DNA of 10,037 nt from an uncultured Verrucomicrobiota bacterium (GCA_945947925.1 CAMEZU010000047.1:1-10037), one strand, 5' to 3'; positions 1 to 6,896 are shown, counted from the stretch's first letter. Notes: generated from the letters alone by a model not told the origin. Made by a program: numbers and translations.

Positions 1-137
1 GTCTTCGCCGGCGCTTTCGCGGCGGCACGGGACGACGCGGTCGAACGCGCCGACGTGCTGCGGACCGGCGTCCTCGCCTCGACGGCAAACGTCGCGGCCA
101 GCGTCAGCACGGCCGCACAAACAGTCGCCGCCCTCAC
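1..137 (-). CDS. Exported protein, N-terminal fragment (runs off left edge)
   Basis: A GTG start at 137-135 overlaps the stop of the zinc-ribbon/EIIA gene as GTGA, and the frame stays open for 45 codons to the window edge. The first residues look like a signal peptide: MRAATVC, a hydrophobic Ala/Leu/Val core, then a likely cleavage site near AVEA|RT. An Arg/Ser/Ala/Pro-rich stretch follows that resembles a periplasmic linker. There is no clear Shine-Dalgarno before the GTG, so translation would rely on coupling to the upstream gene. The overlap makes it the fifth gene of the nrdR-led operon. The mature domain lies outside the window and no function can be assigned. The Ala-rich GC-rich sequence could be a chance frame, but the signal-like N-terminus and the stop/start overlap argue for a real gene. 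Confidence 0.6.
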   Translation of the reverse strand, partial: MRAATVCAAVLTLAATFAVEARTPVRSTSARSTASSRAAAKAPAK

Positions 138-961
138 TTGACGGAGTGACGCGTCGCCTTGACGAGCGCCTTCCAGAGCGTGGTGGAATCGGCCGACGCC
201 AACGCCGCGTCGAGGTTCTCCTTCTTGCCGAAGGACTGGACGATGCCGGACATCAGGCGCAGATAGAAGGCGGAAACCGCCACCGGAATCGCCGACAGGA
301 AGACGAGATGAACCTGTTCGCCGTCCCAGTCGATGCCCCTCTTCGACACGCCCATCGCCAGGGTCAGGCCGCCGCCCTCGACACCGCGCACGTGCGGGAA
401 GGCCAGCCCCCCGCCGACCGCCGTCGACAGCACCGCCTCGCGGTCCATCGCGCCGGAGACAAGAGCGTCGGCATTCGCGATGAACTTGTTCTGCTCCATC
501 AGCGAGGCCAGCTCGGCAATCGCGTCCTGCTTCGTCTCCGCCTTGAGCGAGGCCACCACGAGCTCCTCCGCGCTGAACCGCGAAATGCCCGTCTTCGGAT
601 CGTCACGGTCGGGCTTCTCGGCCACGTTGTGCGCCTCGTCCGCCGCCGTGGCGAAGAGAATGCGCCCGCAGCTCGAGCACGTCACCAGATGCTGCGCCAG
701 CTGGACCTGCTGGCTCTGCGCGATCGGCACCTGCATGCCGCAGACGGCGCAGCAGCCGTTCGACATCGCGGCAATGACGATGTGGCTCTTCTTGTAAAGC
801 CGATCGTAGAGCCCCGCCACCTGCGGACTGAGCTTGTCCTGAAGCTCGAAGATCGAATCGTTGAGGGAGTCGAGGTGACTGCCGTCACCCGTCTGATGAT
901 GCTCGTCACGCGTCAGGACCAGCTCCTGGAGCTGACGAAGGATGTTGAGTTGGCTTTTCAT
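134..961 (-). CDS. C4 zinc-ribbon protein fused to a PTS EIIA type-2 (PtsN-like) domain
   Basis: This 275-residue protein has three visible parts. Residues 1-65 are predicted mostly helical or coiled-coil. A four-cysteine zinc ribbon follows (C71-x2-C74 and C95-x2-C98), like the C4-type ribbons of the DUF164/COG1579 group. Residues about 128-275 match a PTS EIIA type-2 domain, with the phosphorylatable histidine expected at H190 in LAFPHVRG, the equivalent of the PHGR/PHTR active site of PtsN and fructose EIIA. No EIIB or EIIC domain is attached, so a regulatory phosphate-accepting role like that of EIIA-Ntr is more likely than sugar transport; this is inference. The ATG overlaps the stop of the DtxR-type gene as ATGA, and the Shine-Dalgarno is weak (GAG only), so translational coupling is likely. 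The domain calls are firm; the role is unknown. Confidence 0.85.
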   Translation of the reverse strand: MKSQLNILRQLQELVLTRDEHHQTGDGSHLDSLNDSIFELQDKLSPQVAGLYDRLYKKSHIVIAAMSNGCCAVCGMQVPIAQSQQVQLAQHLVTCSSCGRILFATAADEAHNVAEKPDRDDPKTGISRFSAEELVVASLKAETKQDAIAELASLMEQNKFIANADALVSGAMDREAVLSTAVGGGLAFPHVRGVEGGGLTLAMGVSKRGIDWDGEQVHLVFLSAIPVAVSAFYLRLMSGIVQSFGKKENLDAALASADSTTLWKALVKATRHSVK

Positions 962-1329
962 TTGTTTTTCTCGGTAAAAATCCTGATCTTGTCAAGCGTC
1001 TCGGCGGACAGGATATGCTCCATCCGACACGCGTCCACGTCCGCCGTCTTGGCGCTCACCCCCAGCTTCTGCAGGAAGGAGCAGAGCAGCGTATGCCGCC
1101 CCAGAACCATCTTGGCGAGCCGCCGGCCCTTCGCCGTCAGCTCGATCGAGGAATACGGCTCCTGCGTCGCGAGCTCGAGCTTCTTCAGCTCGTGAATCGC
1201 CTTCACGACGCTCGGCATCTTCACGTCGAGCATCCGCGCGACATCGCGCACGCAGGCGCTGCCCCCGTCGCGGATCAGCACGAAGATCGCCTCGATGTAG
1301 TCCTCCAAACTCTGTGTCATCGTCGCCAT
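958..1329 (-). CDS. DtxR/MntR-family metal-dependent transcriptional regulator, short form
   Basis: At 123 residues, this resembles DtxR/MntR repressors: a winged helix (about residues 5-75, starting SLEDYIEAIF) and the first part of the dimerisation domain (RHTLLCSFL then DACRMEH). By comparison with Bacillus MntR and Corynebacterium DtxR, the metal ligands are D10, E13, H79, C101, E104 and H105. D10 is as in MntR, whereas the cysteine in DACRMEH is as in DtxR/IdeR. It has no SH3/FeoA-like C-terminal domain and is shorter than MntR (about 142). Such proteins repress Mn or Fe uptake genes when metal is bound; which metal applies here cannot be told. The ATG at 1329 is chosen because GGGAG lies 7 nt upstream; a second ATG at 1320 would drop three residues. 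It starts 3 bp after the Gfo-like gene. Confidence 0.88.
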   Translation of the reverse strand: MATMTQSLEDYIEAIFVLIRDGGSACVRDVARMLDVKMPSVVKAIHELKKLELATQEPYSSIELTAKGRRLAKMVLGRHTLLCSFLQKLGVSAKTADVDACRMEHILSAETLDKIRIFTEKNK

Positions 1330-1332
1330 GCG

Positions 1333-2403
1333 TCAGCTCCCGAACGGACTCGTCTTCTTCATCAGATGCGCGAACTTGACCGCCTCGATCGAATCCTCGA
1401 GCTGCAACGGGAACGGCTTCGCGGTGCGGACCGTGTCGTAGACATGCTTCCAGAAGGCCGACGGACCGTACAGCGTGCCCTTGGGCAGCGAGACGGGAAT
1501 CTCCACGACCGGGATCTGCTCGTGCATGTCGACGATCTCCGGCGTGCGCACGCTCGAGCGCCGCCGCGGAAACTTGAACTCGGGATCGATGATCTTAAGG
1601 ACGCCCGACGTCGCTCCCTGCGCCACCGTGAACGTGCCGCGCTCGGCGCGAATCGCGAAGGACGGCGCGCGGCTCGTCTCCAGGACGCCGCCGTTGAACT
1701 CGACGTCGGCCGAAATCTGCGTGCGCGTCTTCAGGTTCACGTGCGCATAGTCCTCCGCATCGCCCAGCGACGCGATGCGCTTGAGCTCGCTCCACATCTG
1801 GATCGGCGGAACGGGCAGCATCTTCAGTGCCTGCAGGATGAGGTCGGTCATCTCGTAGTACGCCGCGCCGCCCCCGAGCCGCTTCACCGTCTGCCAGTCG
1901 TCGCGGCGGATGTAGTCTTCGCGGCGGATGCGGACCTGGTGAATCTCGCCGAGGCGCGAGTCGTTCATCATCGACTTCGCCAGCAGGTAGTCCGGCGCGA
2001 ACAGGCCGCGCTGCAGCACCAGCAGGCGGTTCTTCGACTTCGCCGCCGCTCCGCGCAACACGTTCGCGTCGTCAAGCGTCAGCGCCATCGGCGACTCGAG
2101 CAGCGTCCAGAAGCCCCGCTCGAGCGACGCCAGAGCATGCTGCACGTGGTCCGTCGAGCACGTCGCGATGTCCACGAGGTCGATCTCCCGCTCGTCCAGC
2201 ATGTCGCCGAACTGACGGAACATCTTGCAGTCGGGAAAATCCTTCGCCACGATGTCGCGACGTTCCTTCAGAAGGTCGCAGACCGCCACGATCTTGAAGA
2301 GCGCCGGATGCGCCTTGAAGACCGGGTAGTGGGACGAGAAAAAGGAGCGGCCAAGGCCGATGACGGCCACTCGGACGGGCGGGCGCTGGTATTCGAGTCT
2401 CAT
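1333..2403 (-). CDS. Gfo/Idh/MocA-like protein with altered catalytic residues
   Basis: The 356-residue protein has the two-domain layout of the Gfo/Idh/MocA oxidoreductase family. The N-terminal Rossmann domain reads VRVAVIGLGRS near residues 10-20 and reaches ESPMAL at about 103-108. A C-terminal alpha/beta domain contains LGGGAAYYEMTD at 176-187. Family members normally oxidise or reduce sugars and inositols with NAD(P). Here the usual EKP motif is ESP (S104 in place of the active lysine), and the GGGA-LLD-x-G-x-H region has Y183 and D187 where Asp and His are expected. The third glycine of the dinucleotide motif is also missing. I infer a non-catalytic or strongly divergent member, perhaps a sensor. 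The ATG overlaps the nrdR stop (ATGA), with GGAG about 11 nt upstream. The family is confident; the substrate is unknown. Confidence 0.85.
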   Translation of the reverse strand: MRLEYQRPPVRVAVIGLGRSFFSSHYPVFKAHPALFKIVAVCDLLKERRDIVAKDFPDCKMFRQFGDMLDEREIDLVDIATCSTDHVQHALASLERGFWTLLESPMALTLDDANVLRGAAAKSKNRLLVLQRGLFAPDYLLAKSMMNDSRLGEIHQVRIRREDYIRRDDWQTVKRLGGGAAYYEMTDLILQALKMLPVPPIQMWSELKRIASLGDAEDYAHVNLKTRTQISADVEFNGGVLETSRAPSFAIRAERGTFTVAQGATSGVLKIIDPEFKFPRRRSSVRTPEIVDMHEQIPVVEIPVSLPKGTLYGPSAFWKHVYDTVRTAKPFPLQLEDSIEAVKFAHLMKKTSPFGS

Positions 2404-2843
2404 TTTCTTACGATCTCCGTAATCGCGGAAAGAAACTGCGCCACGTCCGTGAACTGGCGGTAGACGCTCGCAAAGCGGATGTACGCGACCTCGTCGATCT
2501 TGTGCAACTCGTCCATCACCAGCTCCGCAATCGTCGAAGCCTGGACTTCCTCCCCCTCCAGCCGGGCCACCACGTGGTCGATGATCGTCCGGATCTGCTC
2601 GTCGCTCACCGGCCGCTTGCCGCAGGCCTGACGAATCGCCTTGTCCACCTTCGTCCGGTCAAACGGCTGACGCGAACCGTCGCGCTTGACCACCAGCACC
2701 TCGTCTCGGTCGATTTCCTCGTAGGTCGTGAAACGGTACCCGCAGGACAGGCACTCGCGACGGCGACGGATGGCCGCACCCTCGCGCGCCGCGCGAGAGT
2801 CCAGCACCTTGTCGTCGTCTTTTCCACACTTAGGACACTTCAC
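2400..2843 (-). CDS. nrdR: Transcriptional repressor NrdR
   Basis: NrdR is the nucleotide-sensing repressor of ribonucleotide reductase genes; its ATP-cone binds ATP/dATP and the zinc ribbon binds NrdR boxes. The 147-residue product has the zinc ribbon C3-x2-C6 and C31-x2-C34 with the signature IRRRREC and RFTTYEE, then an ATP-cone from about residue 48 (VVKRDGSRQPFDRTKV) to 137. The start is GTG at 2843, giving the canonical MKCPKCG; GGAG lies 7 nt upstream (with TTTTCTC between). A longer frame from GTG 2864 would add seven residues, but the transcription start predicted from the promoter is at about 2863, which makes that start unlikely. It is the first gene of a five-gene operon whose next gene overlaps by ATGA. 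No ribonucleotide reductase gene is present in the window. Confidence 0.96.
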   Translation of the reverse strand: MKCPKCGKDDDKVLDSRAAREGAAIRRRRECLSCGYRFTTYEEIDRDEVLVVKRDGSRQPFDRTKVDKAIRQACGKRPVSDEQIRTIIDHVVARLEGEEVQASTIAELVMDELHKIDEVAYIRFASVYRQFTDVAQFLSAITEIVRK

Positions 2844-2866
2844 GAGAAAACTCCGTTCAACCACTA

Positions 2867-2898
2867 TTAATTATATCTTGTACCAGCTGAAAAGGCAA
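2867..2898 (-). promoter_or_regulatory. Sigma70-type promoter of the nrdR operon
   Basis: Reading the minus strand, a perfect -10 TATAAT (2875-2870) lies 17 bp from a -35-like TTGCCT (2898-2893, 4 of 6 matches). The predicted transcription start is about 2863, giving a leader of about 20 nt before the GTG at 2843. The element sits in the 67-bp gap after priA and is AT-rich against GC-rich surroundings. No terminator hairpin separates priA from it, so some read-through is possible. Confidence 0.8.
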
Positions 2899-2910
2899 GG
2901 GGAAAGTGGT

Positions 2911-5088
2911 TCACATGAGGGAATAGGCGTCGACGTCCAGGGCGATCCGAAGTCCGGTCGGCGCGGGGCGGGCGGACGCGATCCAGCGCCAGGCGCGGAC
3001 GATCGAGCTGACCTTCGGCGCGCGCAGGAGGACCTGCCACCGGTACCAGCCCTCCGCCTTCTCGAGCGCGCTCGGCACCGCCTCGCCAACCGTCAGCCCC
3101 GGCACCTTCATCAGCGACTTCGCGTACATGTCGGACCAGTCCGCGACCAGCTTCGGGTCCTTGCTGCGCAGGTTGACCGTCGCCAGGTGGCAGAACGGCG
3201 GAAAGCCGCACGCCTCGCGCTCCGCCAGCTCCTCCTCCGCAAAGGCCGCGTAATCGCCCCGCGCCGCCGCCCGGATCGCCGGGGACGACGGGTCGTACGT
3301 CTGGATGATCGCGTCCCCCGGCAGCTCCGCCCGCCCGGCCCGACCCGCCACCTGCGCCAGCAGCTGGTACGTCCGCTCCGCCGCCCGGAAGTCCGGCATG
3401 TTGAGCGAGCTGTCCGCGTTGAGAACGCCGACCAGCGTCACGTTCGGGAAATCGAGCCCCTTCGCGATCATCTGCGTTCCGAGCAGGATGTCCGCCTCGT
3501 GTCGCCGGAACGCGCCCAGGATGTCGTCGTGCGAATTCTTGCGGCTGGTCGAGTCCGCGTCCATGCGCAGCACCCGCGCCCCCCTGAAGCACTGCTTCAG
3601 CGCCGCCTCCGCCCGCTGCGTGCCGATGCCCTTGTAGGTCAGGTCCGGCGACTGGCAGGCGGGACACGCCGCTGGCACCGGGATCCACCCGCCGCAGACG
3701 TGGCACCGGCAGCAGGTGTCCGCCTGATGGTACGTGTAGGGCACCGAGCAGTCGGGACACGTCAGCACGTGCTGGCACGACGCGCAGGTGACGGACCGCG
3801 AATAGCCGCGCCGATTGAGGAAAAGGATCGTCTGCTCGCTCCGGTCCAGCCGCAGCCGAATCGCCTCCAGCAGCTCCTGCGAGAAGATCTTGCCCCGATT
3901 CACGTTCAGGTCCATGTTCACCAGCAGGACGTGCGGCAGCGTCCCCGCCCCCGCCCGCTTCGTCATCGGCGCATACGCGTACTTCCCCCGCCGCACGTTC
4001 ATCCAGCTTTCGAGGGACGGCGTCGCGGACCCGAGCACGACCCGCGCGCCCTCGATCGCCCCGCGCATCACCGCCACGTCGCGCGCATGGTAGCGCGGCG
4101 TCTCGTCCTGCTTGTAGCTCGTCTCGTGCTCCTCGTCCACCACGACGAGCCCGAGGTTCCTCACCGGCGCGAAGACCGCGCTGCGCGGACCGATCACCAC
4201 CCGCGCCTCGCCGCTCCGGATCCGATGCCACTCGTCGTACCGCTCGCCGTCCGACAGCGCCGAATGAAGGACCGCGATGCGGTTGCCGAAGCGGGACGCA
4301 AACCGCTGCACCGTCTGCGGCGTCAGCGCGATCTCCGGCACCATCACGATCGCCCCGCGCCCCGCCTCCAGCTCCGCCGCGATCGCCTGCAGGTAAACCT
4401 CCGTCTTGCCCGATCCCGTAATGCCGTGAAGGAGAATGGGAGGCGAGGACGCCTCCCCCTCGGTCACGATGAGATCCAGCGCCGCACGCTGCTCCGCGTT
4501 GAGCGGCAGCGGCTTCGACGGCAGCACGCGCCGCCCCGCCAGCGGATCGCGCCGCTTCTGCCGCGGCGCCACCGCGACGACACCCTTCTGCGCCAGCGTC
4601 CGCAACGTCGTCGGCGTCGTCTTCAGCTCCCGGCAGAGCTGCTGCATCCAGCCGCCGCCCAGCCGCACGATCTGCTCGTACAGCCACTGCTGGTGCTTCG
4701 TGAGTCCATCCGTCGTCGAGGCGGCGGGAACGGGCTCCACGAACATCTGCTCCTTCGCGCGCATCCCCGGCTTCAGCACCGCCGCCGGAATCGCCGCGTG
4801 CAGCACCGTTTCAAGCGGCGATGCCGTGTAGGCCGCGATCTGCGCCACCAGCTTCAGAAGCGCCGCCGAAAAGAACGGCGTCTCATCAACAATCGCCTTC
4901 ACCGGCTTGAGAACAATCCCCTTCCCGTCACCCTCCCCAACGAGTTCCATCGCGAAGCCTCTCGCTTCGCGGTGCCCGAACGGAACAAGAAGAAGCTGGC
5001 CGACGGCCAGCTTCTTCTCGAGCTCTTCCGGTACCTCGTAGGTGAACAGCCGGTCGAGCGCCAGGTCGATCGCAACCTTGACCTGCAT
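2911..5088 (-). CDS. priA: Primosomal protein N' (replication restart helicase PriA)
   Basis: PriA is the 3'-to-5' superfamily 2 helicase that recognises stalled forks and D-loops and reloads the replicative helicase. The 725 residues match the usual length of about 730. Visible parts are the N-terminal DNA-binding domain (MQVKVAIDLALDRLFTYEVP), a winged-helix region around 130-180, Walker A GITGSGKTE at 222-230, DEEH at 318-321, GSATPS at 353-358, eight zinc-binding cysteines (C435, 438, 444, 447, 462, 465, 475, 478), GTQMIAKG at 537-544 and QVAGRAGR at 579-586. All key motifs are intact, so it should be active. The ATG lies 4 bp after the pseudopilin stop and lacks a recognisable Shine-Dalgarno; translational coupling is likely. 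The nrdR promoter follows directly. Confidence 0.97.
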   Translation of the reverse strand: MQVKVAIDLALDRLFTYEVPEELEKKLAVGQLLLVPFGHREARGFAMELVGEGDGKGIVLKPVKAIVDETPFFSAALLKLVAQIAAYTASPLETVLHAAIPAAVLKPGMRAKEQMFVEPVPAASTTDGLTKHQQWLYEQIVRLGGGWMQQLCRELKTTPTTLRTLAQKGVVAVAPRQKRRDPLAGRRVLPSKPLPLNAEQRAALDLIVTEGEASSPPILLHGITGSGKTEVYLQAIAAELEAGRGAIVMVPEIALTPQTVQRFASRFGNRIAVLHSALSDGERYDEWHRIRSGEARVVIGPRSAVFAPVRNLGLVVVDEEHETSYKQDETPRYHARDVAVMRGAIEGARVVLGSATPSLESWMNVRRGKYAYAPMTKRAGAGTLPHVLLVNMDLNVNRGKIFSQELLEAIRLRLDRSEQTILFLNRRGYSRSVTCASCQHVLTCPDCSVPYTYHQADTCCRCHVCGGWIPVPAACPACQSPDLTYKGIGTQRAEAALKQCFRGARVLRMDADSTSRKNSHDDILGAFRRHEADILLGTQMIAKGLDFPNVTLVGVLNADSSLNMPDFRAAERTYQLLAQVAGRAGRAELPGDAIIQTYDPSSPAIRAAARGDYAAFAEEELAEREACGFPPFCHLATVNLRSKDPKLVADWSDMYAKSLMKVPGLTVGEAVPSALEKAEGWYRWQVLLRAPKVSSIVRAWRWIASARPAPTGLRIALDVDAYSLM

Positions 5089-5092
5089 CAGG

Positions 5093-5824
5093 TTAGGGCT
5101 GCAGATACTTCAGCGTGATCTTATTGGGGATCTTGAAGCTGTTGCTCGCGTAGATGTCCACCAGACGCGCATCGCGGGACTTGAAGGACTTCGCCTGGCC
5201 GCCCTTGAAGACGATGACGCAACCCTTGTTGCCGAACGGCTGCGGGAAGATCTTGCCAAGCTCGATCTCGTCGGTGTTGGTCGACATGTCCTGCTGGCCG
5301 CTGACCGGGAACTTCGCCGTGTCAGCGTTGCGCGAAACGAGAACCGGCATGAACGAGCCCATCTCGTCCGTGATGCCGGACGCGACGATCCACGCGTTGT
5401 TCGCCTGCTGGATGTTGCCGGGCTGATGCGGCGCAACGCCGGCGCCGGAAATCCAGCCGGGCTCGTAACCATCGATATACGGACGCCAGTTGTCGCCGTC
5501 GGTCTGGTGCTGGATGTCGAAGAGTTCCTTGAAGTATTCCGTCGACGTGCCGTAGCTCTTGCCCGCGATGTCCGTCGCGTCCTTCGACTTGCCGTCGTTC
5601 TCGTCGTTATGCGGCCACACGGACGGCTTGCCGACCTTCTGACGGTCCATATTGGCGGCGATGATGCCGTCGACGATCTTTTTGCCGTTCATGCCGAACG
5701 TGTTCATGGCCGTGTTGTTCAGGGCCGAGGAAATGGCCGGGTAGAGAACACCCATGAGGATGCCGAGAATGCCAATGACGACGAGGAGCTCGACGAGCGT
5801 AAAACCTTTGGACTGCTTTTTCAT
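5093..5824 (-). CDS. Type II secretion/type IV pilin-like pseudopilin (prepilin N-terminal motif)
   Basis: The 243-residue protein opens with a class III prepilin signal: MKKQSKG, predicted PilD-type cleavage after G7, methylated F8, and E12 at the conserved +5 position. A hydrophobic helix of about 20 residues follows (TLVELLVVIGILGILMGVLY). The remaining 200 residues are a soluble domain with few cysteines and a C-terminal GNKGCVIVFKGG segment that recalls the DG-containing end of the H-X9-DG/GspG-like pseudopilins common in PVC bacteria. That resemblance is loose, and no calcium site is obvious. It would sit in the inner membrane or in a pseudopilus. No other secretion gene is nearby, so it is one of the scattered stand-alone pseudopilins. 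The start ATG has AAGG 8 nt upstream, and the gene has its own promoter. Confidence 0.88.
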   Translation of the reverse strand: MKKQSKGFTLVELLVVIGILGILMGVLYPAISSALNNTAMNTFGMNGKKIVDGIIAANMDRQKVGKPSVWPHNDENDGKSKDATDIAGKSYGTSTEYFKELFDIQHQTDGDNWRPYIDGYEPGWISGAGVAPHQPGNIQQANNAWIVASGITDEMGSFMPVLVSRNADTAKFPVSGQQDMSTNTDEIELGKIFPQPFGNKGCVIVFKGGQAKSFKSRDARLVDIYASNSFKIPNKITLKYLQP

Positions 5825-5847
5825 TTTTGTTACCTTCGGGGTTTTTG

Positions 5848-5887
5848 TTTATATGACTATTATCTCAAAATTCTCAATGCTGTTCAA
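5848..5887 (-). promoter_or_regulatory. Promoter region of the pseudopilin-priA unit (two overlapping candidates)
   Basis: The 49-bp gap upstream of the pseudopilin is AT-rich and offers two good sigma70-like arrangements on the minus strand. One is TTGAAC (5887-5882), 17 bp, GATAAT (5864-5859). The other is TTGAGA (5877-5872), 18 bp, TATAAA (5853-5848). The -35 elements sit at or inside the 3' end of the pgsA-like gene. The sequence alone cannot decide which is used. Confidence 0.65.
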
Positions 5888-6524
5888 GTGCCTTTTTCAG
5901 GAACGGCAAGTAGGTCTTCGTGTAGCTGACGCAGCTGACGACGTTCAGGAGCGTCATGAAGCCCTCGACCGCATAGCAGCTCCACAGCCACGCGTCGCGC
6001 CAGACCGACTCCATCGGCAGGTACGCGTTGACGAGCCCCGACAGGTGGAGCGCCGTGTAGGCGTAGATCCAGCCCGCCGCCGGGAAGGACAGCGCCGTGC
6101 GCAGCTTGCCGAGCCACATCGCCGAGACGTCCGCCCCATAGAGCGAGCCGACGCTGCGCATGAACGTGACCCAGAGGTCGCGCAGGATGTAGAGGATCGT
6201 AAACGCCAGGAGCACGAGCGCGTGCGTGTCGGACTCGCCCTGATGGGCGACGAACCACGTGAGCGCCGGGAAGGTCATCACGTAGAAGACCTTGTCCATC
6301 AGCGGGTCGGCCATCTTGCCGAGGGACGAGACGACGTTCCACTTGCGGGCGAGCCGCCCGTCGAACATGTCGGTCATTCCCGCGAGGAACATCAGGGCGC
6401 CCGCGATCCAGGCAAGCCAGAAGCCGCGCGTGAACTCCTGCACGACGGCAAGGACCAGCCACGCGAAGATCAGCGGCACGCGCGCGAAAGTCAGCGCGTT
6501 GACGAATAGGCGTTTCGAGTTCAA
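5874..6524 (-). CDS. pgsA: CDP-alcohol phosphatidyltransferase, PgsA-like
   Basis: Enzymes of this family move a phosphatidyl group from CDP-diacylglycerol to an alcohol; PgsA uses glycerol-3-phosphate to make phosphatidylglycerophosphate for phosphatidylglycerol and cardiolipin. The 216-residue membrane protein carries the full active-site motif D52-x2-D55-G56-x2-A59-R60-x8-G69-x3-D73-x3-D77, plus PgsA-like NALTFARVP at the N-terminus and GKLRT at 139-143. It has about five or six hydrophobic segments. The start is TTG at 6524, overlapping the stop of the preceding gene (TTGA); no ATG or GTG is available before the conserved N-terminal segment. GAAGGG lies about 11 nt upstream. Another alcohol acceptor, such as inositol phosphate, cannot be excluded, but GKLRT favours PgsA. 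Confidence 0.85.
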   Translation of the reverse strand: MNSKRLFVNALTFARVPLIFAWLVLAVVQEFTRGFWLAWIAGALMFLAGMTDMFDGRLARKWNVVSSLGKMADPLMDKVFYVMTFPALTWFVAHQGESDTHALVLLAFTILYILRDLWVTFMRSVGSLYGADVSAMWLGKLRTALSFPAAGWIYAYTALHLSGLVNAYLPMESVWRDAWLWSCYAVEGFMTLLNVVSCVSYTKTYLPFLKKALEQH

Positions 6525-6874
6525 GCCTGCGCCAGCCCTTCCGCCACCACTTCCTGCATCACGCCCAAGGCCTCCTGGATGCGCGCCAGGCGGTCCCTGA
6601 GGGCCTGAACCTGCACTTCAAGCTTCTGGTAGTTGCGGCGCGTCGCGAAGAGCTGCTTCAGCGCCTCGCCGACGTCCATGTCCAGGTCGGTCAGCTCCAT
6701 CCCTTCCGGAATCGGCACCAGGATCTCCTGGCCGCAGTCCGAGCAGTCGATCGGAAGCCCCGCGCCACGATAGTCGATGACGTGGTTCTTCCCGCAATGG
6801 GGACAGTCAAAGACGATGTCCGTATCGCGAATACCTTCGCTCTCGCCCCCGACGGTGGTATCTTCTTCAGCCAT
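6521..6874 (-). CDS. Small zinc-ribbon protein with C-terminal coiled coil
   Basis: The 117-residue acidic protein begins MAEEDTT and contains a zinc ribbon, FDCPHCGKN then IDCSDCGQE (C24, C27, C44, C47). A linker (VPIPEGMEL) and a helical region from about 68 to 117 follow, rich in heptad-like Leu, Val and Gln (YQKLEVQVQALRDRLARIQ) and probably a coiled coil for oligomerisation. No enzyme domain is visible. The start is ATG 6874 because a full-strength Shine-Dalgarno AAAGGAGGT ends 4 nt before it; the frame could be extended to 6925, but that would place the start upstream of the promoter. It is co-transcribed with the overlapping pgsA-like gene. Similar ribbons occur in many small regulatory or adaptor proteins; the function is unknown. 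Confidence 0.85.
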   Translation of the reverse strand: MAEEDTTVGGESEGIRDTDIVFDCPHCGKNHVIDYRGAGLPIDCSDCGQEILVPIPEGMELTDLDMDVGEALKQLFATRRNYQKLEVQVQALRDRLARIQEALGVMQEVVAEGLAQA

Positions 6875-6878
6875 GATG

Positions 6879-6887
6879 ACCTCCTTT
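6879..6887 (-). promoter_or_regulatory. Strong Shine-Dalgarno (AAAGGAGGT)
   Basis: This is a nine-base match to the 16S rRNA anti-Shine-Dalgarno, 4 nt before the ATG at 6874. It is by far the best ribosome site in the window and fixes the start of the zinc-ribbon gene. Confidence 0.85.
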
Positions 6888-6896
6888 GTGGCGTAG

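Noticed and set aside
2866..2885. Possible NrdR box overlapping the nrdR promoter (ACAAGATATAATTAATAGTG)
   Set aside because: It shares only about half of the palindromic consensus and has no second box at the usual spacing; any AT-rich promoter would score similarly.
2728..5118. A 796-residue open frame on the plus strand, antisense to priA and nrdR
   Set aside because: It mirrors the GC-rich codons of two well-supported minus-strand genes, is extremely Arg/His/Leu-rich and shows no domain or plausible start.
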